From Thereva unica (taxonomy: Eukaryota > Arthropoda > Insecta > Diptera > Therevidae), in assembly GCA_949987705.1 (NCBI GenBank), contig OX465282.1, forward strand, positions 96,088,070-96,152,069: a stretch of DNA of 64,000 nucleotides. Reading direction: 5' to 3'. Each line of letters starts with the position of its first letter. Within the stretch, counting starts at the first letter, position 1. The position numbers were made by a program, and so were the translations under genes. Shown here piece after piece: positions 32,791 through 44,159 of the stretch. A model generated the notes under the pieces. The model was not told the DNA's origin. It worked only from the letters and a program-made list of their open reading frames with translations, and searched no databases.

Positions 32791-34450
32791 AATTGTTAGG
32801 CAGTACCTAATCGCGATAAGAAAATAACGAATATATGGAGGAGTGGCGAAAGGTAAAACGAATGGAGAGAAACAGAATATTATGATCGAGGAAGCTAGGG
32901 GGGAATTTGGTTGTGTTTTAACACTGAATCAATCAATAGAGAGCTCTGCCACATAACAAAAAGTCTCTCTGCCACATAGTCAAAAAGACATTCCAACTTG
33001 TAAATTTTATATCGAAAGCTTTTAAATCATTACTTCCATGACGTTTCTGAGGTCTTTTGCTATAAATACTGACTGTTCTGAAGCTGATTTCTCGATTCAC
33101 AGCCAGAATTTCAGGATATCCTGGCGAAGTATGATAAACTACTAAGTAAAGAATAATGCGAAAAACAATCTTAATGTACTATTTTTCCAAATCTATAACG
33201 AACGCCTATAAAACTATAGCAAGTAAGGCTGATAGAAAGTCATTATTGCAACCCCTTCTTGTGGCATTGGCAGAATCGTACATATTTGTGCCTTCACAGA
33301 GTAGATTAAATTGTTCTACAGGATTCCAGTTTATGTCTTCATATCGAGAGCACACATGTATATAGGATTTCCTAGGATTAAAAAGATTAAAGTAGTAAAC
33401 TTTCGCCATAACTTGGCTGCAAATGGATATCATCAGCAACAAAAACTGCAGTTTGGAGTTTCGAAATTCAGATACAAGCCATATTTGCACAGCCATGTGT
33501 TAATTTCGAAGTTATTTCCCAACTGATTTAGTGCACATGGAGCTGCAACTTGCATACGACATGGCATACAAAGCATATAATAAAAAAAATAATAACAAAA
33601 AAAAAACACTCCAAAAAATACTGACAGACCAGCAAGAACGAAATGATGCAACGCGAATAAAAATGATGAACTTCGCCCTTGATGCTGGGTCCACATATGC
33701 CTCGGATCTCAGTGTACAACCCGAGTTTCCTGGCAATCGTGTGTAATTTAATAAAAAAACAAACAGCAGAAAAAATTGGAACATTTATGCGATTTTATGT
33801 CGCGATATGAACGCATTGGGAATACTGCGAATAAAAAATTGGTTTCTGCACGTAGAAAGAAAGCTCCTGACAAAAAAGAGTTGTATGAAAAGTTCACATG
33901 GGCGGCGCCCGCTTTAGAACTCCGCGGTTCCTGTGGGAACTGCACATTCACTTTGTGAGACGCGGTTTGATTTCCACTGGGAGAGTTTCTGTCATTTTTT
34001 GGCTTTATTTCAAAAATTTCAAGCAATTTCAACATTTTAGCAAAAATCTGCAATCAAATGAAAGTGTTGAAAAATAATGAAGAACGTTTTCTCATTACTT
34101 TAGTAATTAGTTTGACGCGACGATTTTTGGGCTTGGATGACTTAAAGCATGTCCAACATTATTCATTTCGTCTTAATTATTTATTTTGTCTTAAGTCTAA
34201 TCTAGATAAAGTTGCTCTACATGCATAAATGAGAACAGCTCTGCCCCTAAAATCGGGTTGATAGAAAATAACTATAAAATAAATCAAAATGCACTTAAAA
34301 TCTGTTTTATGTTTAAACATCATCAACAACAGCAACGACGGTGGATTTCATAGATAGACGGCATAAGTAAGTTCTTTTTCTCTTCCCAAACTCAGATCTT
34401 GTCCCGGTTTAAGGAGCCATAACACTCCAATAATACGCATCCCGTTAACC
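32791..34450. other. Unassigned stretch
   Basis: AT-rich, with a 26-base A-rich run near 33,580-33,610. Short ORFs on both strands have no family features. No inverted-repeat ends are found. Confidence 0.35.
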
Positions 34451-34574
34451 TCAATGGTATGACAATAGCCCTAGATTAGGTTAGGTTATATATGGCTGTG
34501 CTGTTGATTTAAGCTGGTACACGTAGGCCAAAAGAATATGCCCATTGTGATGCCATAGTGACCCCACTTTAAAC

Positions 34575-34905
34575 CTGATGTTCAAGTGTTGTTTCTTCGC
34601 TAAACCATCTCGAGGAAGTAATTAATCTTCTAAGTTGCGGGATCCCAATCTTCGAGATCTTCGCAAGCGTGTTTAGAAAGGGTTCACCAAATGTGGTTAG
34701 TTAGTCTCCTTCTGCTTAGGGCTGGGCAGTGACAGAAGAGTTGCAGTACACTTTTCTTCTCGTCCAGATGCTTACAGCTTCTGTAAAAATCATAAGAATC
34801 AAGACCTAATCGGGTCGCATGCGTTCCTATCAGACAGTGACCGGTCAGCACTCACACTATAGCTGAAAGGTCTTGTCTACCGAGGCTCAGTAGTGAGGTG
34901 GACCG
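34575..34905 (-). pseudogene. I/R1/LOA-type element C-terminal cysteine region
   Basis: The minus strand reads LTGHCLIGTHATRLGLDSYD followed by FYRSCKHLDEKKSVLQLFCH and CPALSRRRLTNHIW. The TGHC..., C-x2-C and later H/C-x-C-P arrangement is the C-terminal zinc-binding tail found in I-, R1- and LOA-type elements (family form GHxxxGxHxxRLGL...CRxC...H.LCxCP). Stops at about 34,850 and 34,685. No RT domain is attached, so it is a 3'-end fragment. Confidence 0.65.
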
Positions 34906-34965
34906 CTTGAGATCATAAGAGGACTAGGTTAATTTGGCTACGGTGCATTTATTAAGATCCCTTAA

Positions 34966-36135
34966 ATGCTTCTTCGCTTGCTGCATTGTATGCTGTTTGC
35001 ATCGGAGTTTGAGAGTGGCCCATGGCATACCAACCTCAACCAAAACATCCATCACTTCGGTGAGTCTGGTCTTGTTGCTCTAGATATTTCCAAGGCTTTC
35101 GACAGAGTATGGCATCCCGCTCTGTTGTCTAAACTCCAAGCTATTGGTATCGACTCAGTTCTAAAGAACTGGATTGAGAGCTTTCTTTCTAGCCGTTCAA
35201 TCAAGGTAGTATTGGATGGCGCGGAATCCAAACCTCATTCCATCTCGGCCGGCGTCCCCCAAGGATCTATTCTCTCACCTACACTCTTTCTCATATTTAT
35301 TAATGACCTGCTCTCAATCCCCTCCAACCCACTTCACAGTTTCGCCGATGACGGTACTCTGCGTTACTCCCACACCTTCGATAATACAAGACAAGCGCAT
35401 GCCAGACCTTGTCCCGTAGACCGTGAACTCATGTCCAATTCTATTAACGAGGACATTGAACTCATTCTTGCTTGGGGCCGCAAGAATCGTCGAATTCAAC
35501 GCAACCAAAACAAAGTACTGTCTTATCTCTACAAAAACCTGCACCACCCGTCCCTCTATCTCAGTGGACAAAAAGAATGTAATGGCTGACCCATCTCTTA
35601 ACATCTTAGGCGTAACCTTATCATCAGATCTGCGATAGAATAATCACATATTCCAAATCGCCAAACAAGCTTTCCAATGCCTGGGATTCCTCAAGAGATG
35701 CAAGTTCCTCCTCCAGTCAACTGCTCTGGCTACAATATACAAGTCCTACATTCGGCCCCGCCTTGAATACAACTCGTATATTTGGGCGGGCGCCCCAAAA
35801 ACCACCTTGGCTTGGCTCGACAAGGTGCAAAATCGCGCCATCAAACTCATTGGCGATAGCACCCTTTGCTCCTCCATCGACTCTTTAAGCCACCGTAGGA
35901 ATGTTGCAGCACTTAGCAAATTTTACCGCTATTACCATAGCGAGTGTTCCACCGAAATTAGAAACCTCCTGCCTAAACGGCAATTTTTTCCCGCAACACA
36001 AGACTAGCCAACTCGGCTCACCCCTTCACCCTTCAGCCCTCCCCTTCGCGCACATTACGTTTTAGTAGTTCGTTTATAAATAGAACAACTCGATTGTGGA
36101 ACTGTCTTCCACAGTCAGTGTTTCCGAACTCATAT
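34966..36135 (+). pseudogene. CR1/jockey-like reverse transcriptase, copy B
   Basis: The RT core is open for about 170 codons: motif A GLVALDISKAFDRVWHPALL, IESFLSSRSIKVVLDGAESK, SISAGVPQGSILSPTLFLIF, and motif C HSFADDGTLRYSHTF (FADD in place of YADD). After a frameshift near 35,490-35,580 it continues MADPSLNILGVTLSSDLR, RPRLEYNSYIWAGAPKTTLA-like sequence and LDKVQNRAIKLIGDS. It is interrupted at 36,135 by a 933-bp DNA element and resumes at 37,073 with SEFKRKVHRHLLTHPPDP. The first roughly 70 RT codons are lost. Closely related to copy A at 27.97 kb. Confidence 0.85.
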
Positions 36136-37068
36136 GGGTGATTGTCATGAAATGGGGGTAGTGGCTGGCTGGCCGTTGTTCTCTAGCTACAACGCCTCAA
36201 ACAAATTTTTTCTGGGGTGAAAATCTCCATCCAGTAATAAAACATTCTCTCCTTCATCGCCTCCCGCGGCAAGCACTCTTGAACAAAATGGCGGCCCTTC
36301 GACCACCGAAAATGTCGCCTCCGTAACCTGTCCATTTTCCGCTTTTACGTCACGGGACTACGTTTACGGAAAAACAGTGCATTATTGCCGCGCGCCTAGG
36401 GTCTCAAACGATAGCAGCAGTGTTCCGAAACTGATCACCGGTATGTATTACGCGGGCGGATACCTGCTTAGTTAGATGTCAGTGTTTACATTCTGACTGT
36501 TGTTTGTTGCAAATTTTAATAAAAACTATAAAAATAGCGCACACGCAACGACAAATTGGTTGTCAAGTGGCACTAAGTAGTGAAAACGAATCGTCACAAG
36601 TTTCTTTATGAATGTTTATCCTCGCCGGACGTTTAGACTGTGAACAATTTATAAACAAGAGAGCAACCCTCAAGAAAATTATCGAAGAAAAAAAAACTGT
36701 CGCCTCCGTAATGTGTGTTTTCGTTGTGATATGTGTTGCAAATCTCTTTTAACTCGGTTCGGTATATTTGTTTGCATTTGTAGAGCAAGCAAATTTTCGG
36801 AAAAATTGTTTGCTCTCATTGATCATGAAAGCGACGGATTTTTCGATGAAATGTCGCTACCGTAATTGTCGCCTCCGAAGCCATATAATTTCGGCTTTTC
36901 GATATAAACTTCTCACTGTCTATACCTCGTGTGTATTTATGTGGAAATATACAGAAAGTACTTCAAAATAATGTTGAAAACACATGAGAAAATTTTTTTT
37001 CAGCACTTTTTTTTTGTTCACAAATTTTTGTTCAAATCTCAAAAACTCCCATTTCATGACAATCACCC
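36136..37068. mobile_element. 933-bp inverted-repeat DNA element in RT copy B
   Basis: The ends GGGTGATTGTCATGAAATGG and the inverse CCATTTCATGACAATCACCC are perfect over 20 bp and flanked by ATAT at 36,132-36,135 and 37,069-37,072. Removal restores continuity with copy A (near 29,270-29,300). The interior contains four near-copies of TGTCGCCTCCGTAA (about 36,310, 36,699, 36,851 and 36,868) and no transposase. The superfamily is not identified; the real duplication could be shorter than ATAT, since the ends abut an alternating TA run. Confidence 0.8.
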
Positions 37069-37072
37069 ATAT

Positions 37073-37165
37073 AACATCTCAGAGTTCAAACGCAAGGTTC
37101 ATAGACATCTACTCACGCACCCTCCAGACCCCTAACCTATCCCTTCTCCTCTATGCTTCAAAGCA
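37073..37165 (+). pseudogene. CR1/jockey-like RT copy B, 3' end
   Basis: This is the downstream part of copy B after the inserted element: ISEFKRKVHRHLLTHPPDP in frame, corresponding to the stretch at about 29,285-29,345 in copy A. The element's 3' untranslated end follows. Confidence 0.7.
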
Positions 37166-37319
37166 AGCTTACTACTAGAGACTGGCCATGACTCGAACGG
37201 CATGACAAACTAGTAGTACAAAGGGTAACTCCTAAGCTTGACTTTACCACATAAAAAAAACCCTTTCTTTTCCTGGAAGGATACCGGCGGTCGTACCTCT
37301 CCTAGCTAGTTCGTCAGCT

Positions 37320-38030
37320 ATACAATTTCCTTGCTTTCTTCGTCGCCGACGGGACACGATCCGAATGCCATATGCGTGTTATGAGGACCTGAAGTCATTG
37401 TGATAAAACCTCCGTTTTAATCATCTCGGCGGTTACATGGTCTATTCCCGGCGCTTTACCATTTTTCGTCGGCTGTTCGATAAATCGGCGGTTCGAGTGC
37501 TCGACCATGCGGCGTATCATGGTTGTACAGCTGACGGAAGCTGGAGCGGAAGTTCCATCCGAGTTTTTGATGATAACGTTTGTTGATGTACTCCGATACT
37601 CGTGCCTCGACGACGCTTCTTCCATGTCGGCACAATGTTATTCCAGTACGTTTCTCGTTCCGATTTCATTTTCTGTCGAACTTCTTTGTTCAATCATCGG
37701 CATTGCTCAAAGTCGACGTGTTTCAATCGTTTCCGCTGACCGACAAGGTCCATACAGCTTTCCGAAATGCATGGCTGCGTCGATATGTGGACACAACACC
37801 TTTCTTCTACATCGATATCGTCCGGTATTGCGAGCGCCGCGAATTTCTTGGATAATGTTTCTTGGATAAAACTCTCGCCCGATGACTTGTGGTGGTGCCG
37901 TTTTCTTCGCTCTTTGTAATCGCATCTGTAATTTCGTTCGAACAAGATAAGTCTGATCCGCAATCCAATGCGACAACAAGAGTCTTTTATTATTTTGCAA
38001 ATTTTGAAAAACGCTTTTTTGCACTCCCTA
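37320..38030 (-). pseudogene. RTE-like endonuclease/RT fragment, relative of the 24-kb element
   Basis: The minus strand shows the end of an endonuclease (DQTYLVRTKLQMRLQRAKKT), a linker (YGPCRSAETIETRRL; EEASSRHEYRSTSTNVI) and the RT start (GKAPGIDHVTAEMIKTEVLS), then the shared segment around 37,340-37,400. It parallels 24,590-25,240 in order and wording. Several frameshifts are present and the catalytic RT is absent. Confidence 0.75.
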
Positions 38031-38261
38031 AAGACTATAGTTTCCGCGAGTTCCAGTACAAAATCGCTTTGTTTATAAACGCGAGCTTTAAAATTCGTGA
38101 ATTTTAGCAGTTTAATTTTCAAAAAGTTCTTTATTTGTTTTTGGATTGACGTCACACTGACCTCATTCTGTAAGTATGAAAAAGTAGAGAACTAAAAAAG
38201 AACTAACGGCCGAACATTCTCTGAATTTCCTAGACGTAACATTAACGAATATCTGCTTTGG

Positions 38262-38350
38262 AACAGCCGTATATTTCCAAATCATCTCAGTGCCCTGGAT
38301 TTCTTAGAAGGTGCAAATTCCTCATTCAGCCGTTGCTCGACCAGAACTAC
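38262..38350 (+). pseudogene. Tiny CR1/jockey-like RT fragment
   Basis: The sequence around CAGTGCCCTGGATTTCTTAG (38,290) corresponds to CCAATGCCTGGGATTCCTCA-type sequence in copy B (about 35,670). It encodes a CPGFLRRCKFLIQ-like segment. No more of the element is present. Confidence 0.45.
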
Positions 38351-38735
38351 AACAATAATTCGGCCGCCACTGGCACGAAAAACTAAAAGTTCATCTGCCA
38401 GAGGTATGCTTGCTCCCGCTACGGGAATGGGGATTTTTTTATAAATGCATCCTCATCGGCATCGGCCATTTCAAACGCGACTGTTGTTTTACCAACCAGT
38501 CCCCCCGCTAAGCACTAACCACTTTATAATAAATTCCGTCCCAAAAGTGTGATTTCTCTCGTTACAGCTATAGAAAATAGTCTGTGTCTTTTCTTCTAGG
38601 ATCCCCTTCCAATCCACCTCACCTCTTGCAATGATGTTAAATCACTTTTATATTTATCTAATTTATTTAGTAGAACTTTTAGACTACCGGGTTGATACAA
38701 TGTTCTTACATCATGGTCCTTGATACGATATCCAG
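38351..38735. other. Unassigned stretch
   Basis: No coding or repeat signature apart from short AT runs. Confidence 0.3.
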
Positions 38736-38739
38736 GTCT

Positions 38740-38868
38740 TCGTTGTGCTAGGGAAGGCTATGACAGGAAGAATCAGGAATGTAAAGAGGAAAGAGGAAAG
38801 AAGGCTAAGAACCCGAGACCTTGGGGATGGTTGCCAGGCGCCTTACTCTCTAGACTACTAGAGACTAG
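38740..38868 (-). repeat. tRNA-derived SINE, partial diverged copy
   Basis: Matches 54,993-55,165 (GGCTATGACAGGAAGAATCA; CCAGGCGCCTTACTCTCTAG) in the same orientation, with small gaps. The tRNA-like head (minus strand) is at the 38,868 side. The tail half and poly(A) are absent. Confidence 0.65.
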
Positions 38869-38869
38869 A

Positions 38870-39130
38870 CTTATTATTATAGCTTTTTATTTCGCCCAAG
38901 GTACATATTTTCACAATGTGAACATTAAAATGATTATATAGCTATTACATTTCAATCATCTTTTGGTTTTGATCACATATATTTACTTATATTTAATTCA
39001 TTTCATTTAGTTTTAATTTAATAAATAATAAATAATTCATTTCATTGTTTCTAATAGTAATAAAATTAACTGAATAGAGTAAATAAAAATTAGGTATAGT
39101 CTCAAATATATAATTTGTTCTTAATTTGAA
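38870..39130. other. AT-rich stretch
   Basis: Very AT-rich, no gene. Borders the C-terminal end of the older RTE-like element on the minus strand. Confidence 0.35.
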
Positions 39131-39177
39131 CGGGCATAAGCCTCCCCCAATTGTTTCCAATTAACTTTGTCTTGTGC
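39131..39177 (-). pseudogene. Older RTE-like element, last codons (right of insertion in reading order)
   Basis: The minus strand reads AQDKVNWKQLGEAYAR and a stop at about 39,128-39,133. This is the C-terminal end of an RTE-like RT. The rest lies at 41,418-41,600, on the far side of the inserted RTE. The duplicated target AACTTTGTCTTGTGC encodes part of this sequence. Confidence 0.7.
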
Positions 39178-41272
39178 AAATTGGGGTGCAAATTGTGAAT
39201 CGGACCACTTTCTAGTTAAAGCTAGATTCAGATGTCGGCTGTCTACTCAAGAAAGAAGAAACAGCAAACAAAAGAAATTCGACGTCGATCGCCTCCAAGA
39301 ACAGCACGTGTTGGAGACATACCAGGAAACTCTAGCAGAAAGGATAGGTATAAATAATGAAGATACAGTCGAGGGAAAATGGATGAGATTGAAGGCGGTA
39401 CTGACAGATGTCACGAAGGAAACTGTAGGGTATGAACGCATAGCCAGAGCCAGTGACTGGTACGACGAGGAAGGCAAAGCAGCTATAGAGGCCAGAAATA
39501 AAAATAGGAGAATATACATAGAGAGACCGACGAGGAGTAAGAAATTGAAATACGAGGAAACAAGAAGGACCGCAAAAAACATCTGCAGGAAGAAGAAAAG
39601 GCAATTCCTCAACAATCACATCCTGAGAGCAGAGGAAAACTTTGCCCAAAACAAAACACGGGAAGCATACAGGGAAGTAAACTTCTTCAAGAAAGGTTTC
39701 AAACCCTCCTCCGGTATATGCAGAACAAAAGAAGGCACTATAGTCACAGGCAGCGAAGATGTAAAGAAAAGATGGAAGGAATTTTTTAGCGAGCTGCTGA
39801 ACGCAAACGAGAGCATCAGACATGTACCAGAACCCCGTCTACAACATAACGATGACACCAGAGAAACAAATGTACCCACTCTGGAAGAAGTACAAAGTGC
39901 CATACGATCATTAAAAAACAATAAATCTCCAGGAATTGATAACATCCCAGGAGAGTTGATCAAACAAGGAGGCGAATCGCTCTCAGCAGCTATACACGCA
40001 TTACTATGCTGCATATGGAGGAATGAAAAAATGCCTGAAGAATGGGAGCAAAGCATTATCTGCCCAATACACAAGAAAGGGGACAGATTCAACTGTGAAA
40101 ACTATAGAGGCATATCTCTTTTAAGCACAGTATATAAAATAATGACCAATATAATTAAGACCAGACTGGAACCTTACGCAGAAGCTGCAATAAGTGAATA
40201 CCAAGCTGGATTCAGAAGAAATAGATCAACAATGGATCAACTTTTAACAATAAGGCAAATCCTCCGAAAATGCTGGGAATACAACATTGACGTGTATCAA
40301 CTTTTCATCGACTTTAAACAAGCATACGACAGCATCGACAGGGAGCAAATGTATGCAACAATGCTGGACCTAAACATCCCCCTGAAGATAATAAAATTAA
40401 CAAAAATGACAATGGAAAATACAAGATGTGCAGTCAGAATACAAGGAGAATTGACGGAATCCTGCCCAGTCAAGCAAGGCTTAAAGCAGGGCGATGGGCT
40501 GGCACCCATGCTATTTAATCTCTGCCTAGAAGGAGTAATTCGCAAGGTTAACATTGATGCGAACGCAAGCCTGCTTAACAAATCCAAACAGTTGGCGGGA
40601 TATGCCGACGATATAAACTGCCTTGCAAGATCACTGTCATATCTTAGAGAAATATTTACAGAATTAGAAAATGGAGCAAAACATATAGGACTGCAAATAA
40701 ACGCAGAGAAGAGTAAGATTCTAATCCAGTCAAGAGTGGAAAGAAGAAGAAGAAACCACAATACCACCTGGGGGGAATATAACTTTGGACGGGTAAACCA
40801 ATTTAACTACCTGGGGTCCACAGTCAGCGAAGACAACGATGAAACGATAGACGTACAAAGAAGAATAAACGCCGCGAACAGAACATACTTCTCACTACTG
40901 CCAGTAATGAAATCCAGAGACATCCACAGAAAAACTAAAATAAGAATCTACAAAACCATCATACGTACAGTAGCTACGTATGGATGTGAAGCTTGGAGTA
41001 TCTCCCAGAAATCCGCAGACAAGCTGGATATATTTGAGAGGAAGGTTCTCCGAAGGATATACGGCCCAATCAATGAAGACAGTGCATGGAGAATACGCTA
41101 CAATCACGAATTGTACGACTTATACAAAGAATGTAAACTTTCGACCCATGCCAAACTACTTTACGTTTACGTTGGGCCGGCCATGTCCAAAGAATGGATG
41201 ACTCAAGGATACCAAAAAAAGCCCTGTATCTATTACCAGATGGCAAAAGACCAGTTGGCAAACCACGATTAA
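39167..41272 (+). CDS. RTE reverse transcriptase, long open frame (5'-truncated)
   Basis: This is the longest open frame in the window, 701 codons. Its first four codons come from the duplicated target, so the start shown is not a true start. It opens with the last endonuclease motif (GANCESDHFLVKARF). RT motifs follow: NNKSPGIDNIPGELIKQGG, KKGDRFNCENYRGISLLSTV, YQAGFRRNRSTMDQLLTIRQ, motif A LFIDFKQAYDSID (about 380), QGDGLAPMLFNLCLEG (about 447) and motif C GYADDINCLARS (about 478), all catalytic aspartates present. A frameshift near 41,160-41,180 puts the last 68 codons (LRWEDNVKADAAKLLNKRNW to MEAKARIGL, ending 41,400) in another frame. Apart from this and the 5' truncation the protein is undamaged. 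Confidence 0.9.
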   Translation: MSCANWGANCESDHFLVKARFRCRLSTQERRNSKQKKFDVDRLQEQHVLETYQETLAERIGINNEDTVEGKWMRLKAVLTDVTKETVGYERIARASDWYDEEGKAAIEARNKNRRIYIERPTRSKKLKYEETRRTAKNICRKKKRQFLNNHILRAEENFAQNKTREAYREVNFFKKGFKPSSGICRTKEGTIVTGSEDVKKRWKEFFSELLNANESIRHVPEPRLQHNDDTRETNVPTLEEVQSAIRSLKNNKSPGIDNIPGELIKQGGESLSAAIHALLCCIWRNEKMPEEWEQSIICPIHKKGDRFNCENYRGISLLSTVYKIMTNIIKTRLEPYAEAAISEYQAGFRRNRSTMDQLLTIRQILRKCWEYNIDVYQLFIDFKQAYDSIDREQMYATMLDLNIPLKIIKLTKMTMENTRCAVRIQGELTESCPVKQGLKQGDGLAPMLFNLCLEGVIRKVNIDANASLLNKSKQLAGYADDINCLARSLSYLREIFTELENGAKHIGLQINAEKSKILIQSRVERRRRNHNTTWGEYNFGRVNQFNYLGSTVSEDNDETIDVQRRINAANRTYFSLLPVMKSRDIHRKTKIRIYKTIIRTVATYGCEAWSISQKSADKLDIFERKVLRRIYGPINEDSAWRIRYNHELYDLYKECKLSTHAKLLYVYVGPAMSKEWMTQGYQKKPCIYYQMAKDQLANHD

Positions 41273-41417
41273 GGTGGGAAGATAATGTTAAGGCCGATGC
41301 AGCAAAACTGCTCAACAAAAGAAACTGGAGACAAGCTGCGGAGCAGAGAGACGTCTGGAGGAAGAAGCTAATGGAGGCCAAGGCTCGAATTGGGCTGTAG
41401 AGCCATCGAAGAAGAAG
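39178..41417 (+). mobile_element. RTE retrotransposon, 5'-truncated, 15-bp TSD
   Basis: It is flanked by AACTTTGTCTTGTGC at 39,163-39,177 and 41,418-41,432. It begins inside the endonuclease domain and ends in (GAA)n. It was inserted into the C-terminal coding region of an older RTE-like element on the other strand. Confidence 0.9.
41194..41400 (+). pseudogene. C-terminal part of the 39-kb RTE protein, out of frame
   Basis: This frame encodes MDDSRIPKKALYLLPDGKRP, VGKPRLRWEDNVKADAAKLL and the family's final EAKARIGL. It is the true C-terminus, displaced by the frameshift near 41,160-41,180. It ends just before GGGCTGTAGAGCCATCG, equivalent to the 3' end of the 29.9-kb RTE. Confidence 0.85.
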
Positions 41418-41610
41418 AACTTTGTCTTGTGCCCTTTGATTCCAGTTTCCTGCATAGCGTTGAATATCATCTCTCCATTTCTTCAACTGTCTTCCAACCT
41501 TTCTCCTTCCATCTCTTGGTGTCCAATTTGTTACCTGTATTGTCCATCTCCCATCTTTTAATCGAGTCCTGCCCAACTCCAATTACGTCTAGATCTCTGT
41601 AACTACCCCG
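41418..41610 (-). pseudogene. Older RTE-like element, upstream part of C-terminus
   Basis: The minus strand reads MELGRTRLKDGRWTIQVTNW, TPRDGRRKVGRQLKKWRDDI and QRYAGNWNQRAQDK, and then meets the insertion. With the RTE removed it continues VNWKQLGEAYAR at 39,131-39,177. This is the tail region of an RTE-like RT (family wording RRxVGRPxxRWxDDI...W). The rest of its RT is not visible to the right of 41,610. Confidence 0.8.
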
Positions 41611-41649
41611 CGATATCAGGGAGCAAGATTTCGCTATTGAACATACTAT

Positions 41650-44150
41650 TGAATAAGCATTTTATTGAACAAATCTAACAAATAAGAAGAACCATGGTGT
41701 ATTCCGTATTATAGCATACTGGCTAACCCGGCAGACCTCGCCCCGCCTGAAATTAATAAACTGACTGGAAGACACAACGAAACACCAAAAGAGATATCAA
41801 GAGTATTAGAGTTCAATAGTTATTGTAATGTGATTCGTATTTCTAATCAATATTTTTAGCCATTAATCTACTGCACAATTAAAAACAACACACCGTACAA
41901 GATGAAACTCTCTGTCTTATCCTCTTCACCCATTAAAGGTAACTATATACCCTTTATTTTTGAGGAATATGACACTGTTAGGCTCTACCTAAATCTCTCA
42001 TTTTTATCCTTGATCGACGCTCCCAAAAAAATTCGGCAGGCAAACGAAATTTTTTTTTATTGGAAATTACATTCTGTTATAGTTCCGAAATATCCTCCAG
42101 GATAACAACGTAATTATCGCATTCCGCTTTGTCGCTCTTCTGTTAAAGGAGCAAATAATTAACTCCTTCCTATCATCAGAGATTATTTCTTCATCCTCGA
42201 ATTTTATGTACTCACATCAGTCTGCGTTTCCATTGAGATATTTATTTCGGCTATTTTGGCTGGCAATCCGGCATTTTAGAGAGAGTAAGACGAAAATGCT
42301 TCGTTATTTTTTTATATTTTGATTAAGTCTTTTTAGATTTAAATTCTTGATCCTTTTAAGCCTTACATAAATCTTGTAGATACATCAAAAGATATTCGGT
42401 TGGGGGTTTGCTACGAAATGTGTAGGTTGTCAGCAAAGATATTAAAATAAAAAAAGGGGGAAATTCTGTCTTTTTTTTTCTATAATCTTTAAAGGGCGAA
42501 TTGAGGATTTTTGAAAGGGATTTTGTGAAGAAGGAAGAGAAATGTTCGTTTTATGTATATACTGTAATTTCCCATTATCTGTACTTTGATATAAACCCTT
42601 CTAACACTCAAAATACACTTAACTGCTTAGAATTTTTTTTTGGGATCGTCATCAGGACTTAATCACAAAGTTTTTGTTATCAGAAATAAGTAACTTACCC
42701 TCAGGCAGTTACAGCTTAGGGTATATAGTCTATAGAATTTCCCCTCTAAATATATCCAATTAATAAATTTACTTACCCCAACTCAGTTTTGAGTGTTTCT
42801 ATTCAACTCGATGTGAAGTTAAATTAAATAGAATCCAATTTAATAGAAGCACAGATTAATGAGTTTCTATTGTATTATTTGCTGCGCGTCTGATAATCGA
42901 TTATGATGGTACCGCCACCACCATCATTGATGGCAGGAGTAAGTTTCAGCATCAGTCAAGTTGTTGGGTAAACTATGAAAACTTTATGCATACAAAATCG
43001 CTTTCAAATTCTGCAGAAGGTATGATATGAACCTGGTTGAAGTTTCTCGTGCGGAAGCAAGTGTGGCTAGTAATGTATATAAGCTATCAACTAAAAAGTC
43101 TGAAGTTTGCTTTTGTGTAAGTTTCCAGTAATATTAAGAAGAAGAAAAATCGAAATTGTTCTATTAGTTTTTAATTTAATTTTCAATTACTTGTGCAAAC
43201 ATTTTCGAAAATTCCAAATATGTATATATATTCTGATTTGCATACACTATGCTCCATCCACCCTATGTAACCCTTTAATCAATACCTGTAAATAATACCT
43301 TCACCATACATATATTGATATTATCCATAAAATCAGTTCATTTGAAAGTGGCAATCATATTTTGCTCAAACTCAGGCTGCTCTAAGTGCAAATTTTAAAT
43401 CCAATTACGCCAGACTTAACAGGGTTGAATCAGTTGCATGTCCACCTACTGAACCATGAAATGAAACCCATTCCACATAAGTACTCAATTTTATTAATCT
43501 AAGCCTACCAGCTGCACTTTACTCTACACACATTTATATGTATGTATATTAGCATATCATCATACCTTAAAGTATCGCAGTATATACCATATGGTGTGTT
43601 TAATATTATGGAGATTCTCTAGTAAGGCACTCACTTTTATTAGGGTCGATCTATGTGGGTAATAGTAATTCAGTTTTGAGCTCCTTTCTTTATTCGAAAT
43701 GCCTAAGAAACTCTCAAGAATTGAAAAGGGACAAGAACGTATAGAATACATATCTCCCTTTATGGTGTTATGCTTGCATATGTGTTTCTGTTATGTAATT
43801 AAAAAAGGAAACCATAGAAATTTTTTAATACTTTTCTGTGATATGAAAGCGAAGAGTTTTCTTTTGGAAAATAGTTTCTAATAAGCACACTTATGTTTTT
43901 TTGTATGTTTTATGTAATTTGTACTTGGAATACTGAAGGTAATTTAATTATGTAACTTCATGAGAAGTAATGTACAACTTTAAAAAAATATATACAATTT
44001 AACAGTGAAATTAATTGTGATAAAAGACATCCTACTATTGTCTAATTTCAGAACCTCGTCCTGTTGTGGTTCATGATTTCTATTACAAACTGTATTATTG
44101 GGTGAAGTGAATAAAAACAGTGCATGTGTTCACTATAACTCCTGAATGTA
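41650..44150. other. Unassigned AT-rich stretch
   Basis: 2.5 kb without element ends, tandem structure or credible coding frames. Short frames at 41,902, 43,107 and 43,699 have no family features. It could be host intergenic or intronic sequence. Confidence 0.35.
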
Positions 44151-44159
44151 GTGAGTCGT

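Noticed and set aside
33531..33746. 71-codon plus frame with lysine/asparagine-rich start
   Set aside because: The composition follows a poly-A tract. No conserved features, and the reverse frames are equally open.
34470..34486. TTAGG-like run (AGATTAGGTTAGGTTAT) as insect telomeric repeat
   Set aside because: Only about two units, inside a region with a minus-strand LINE remnant. No array.
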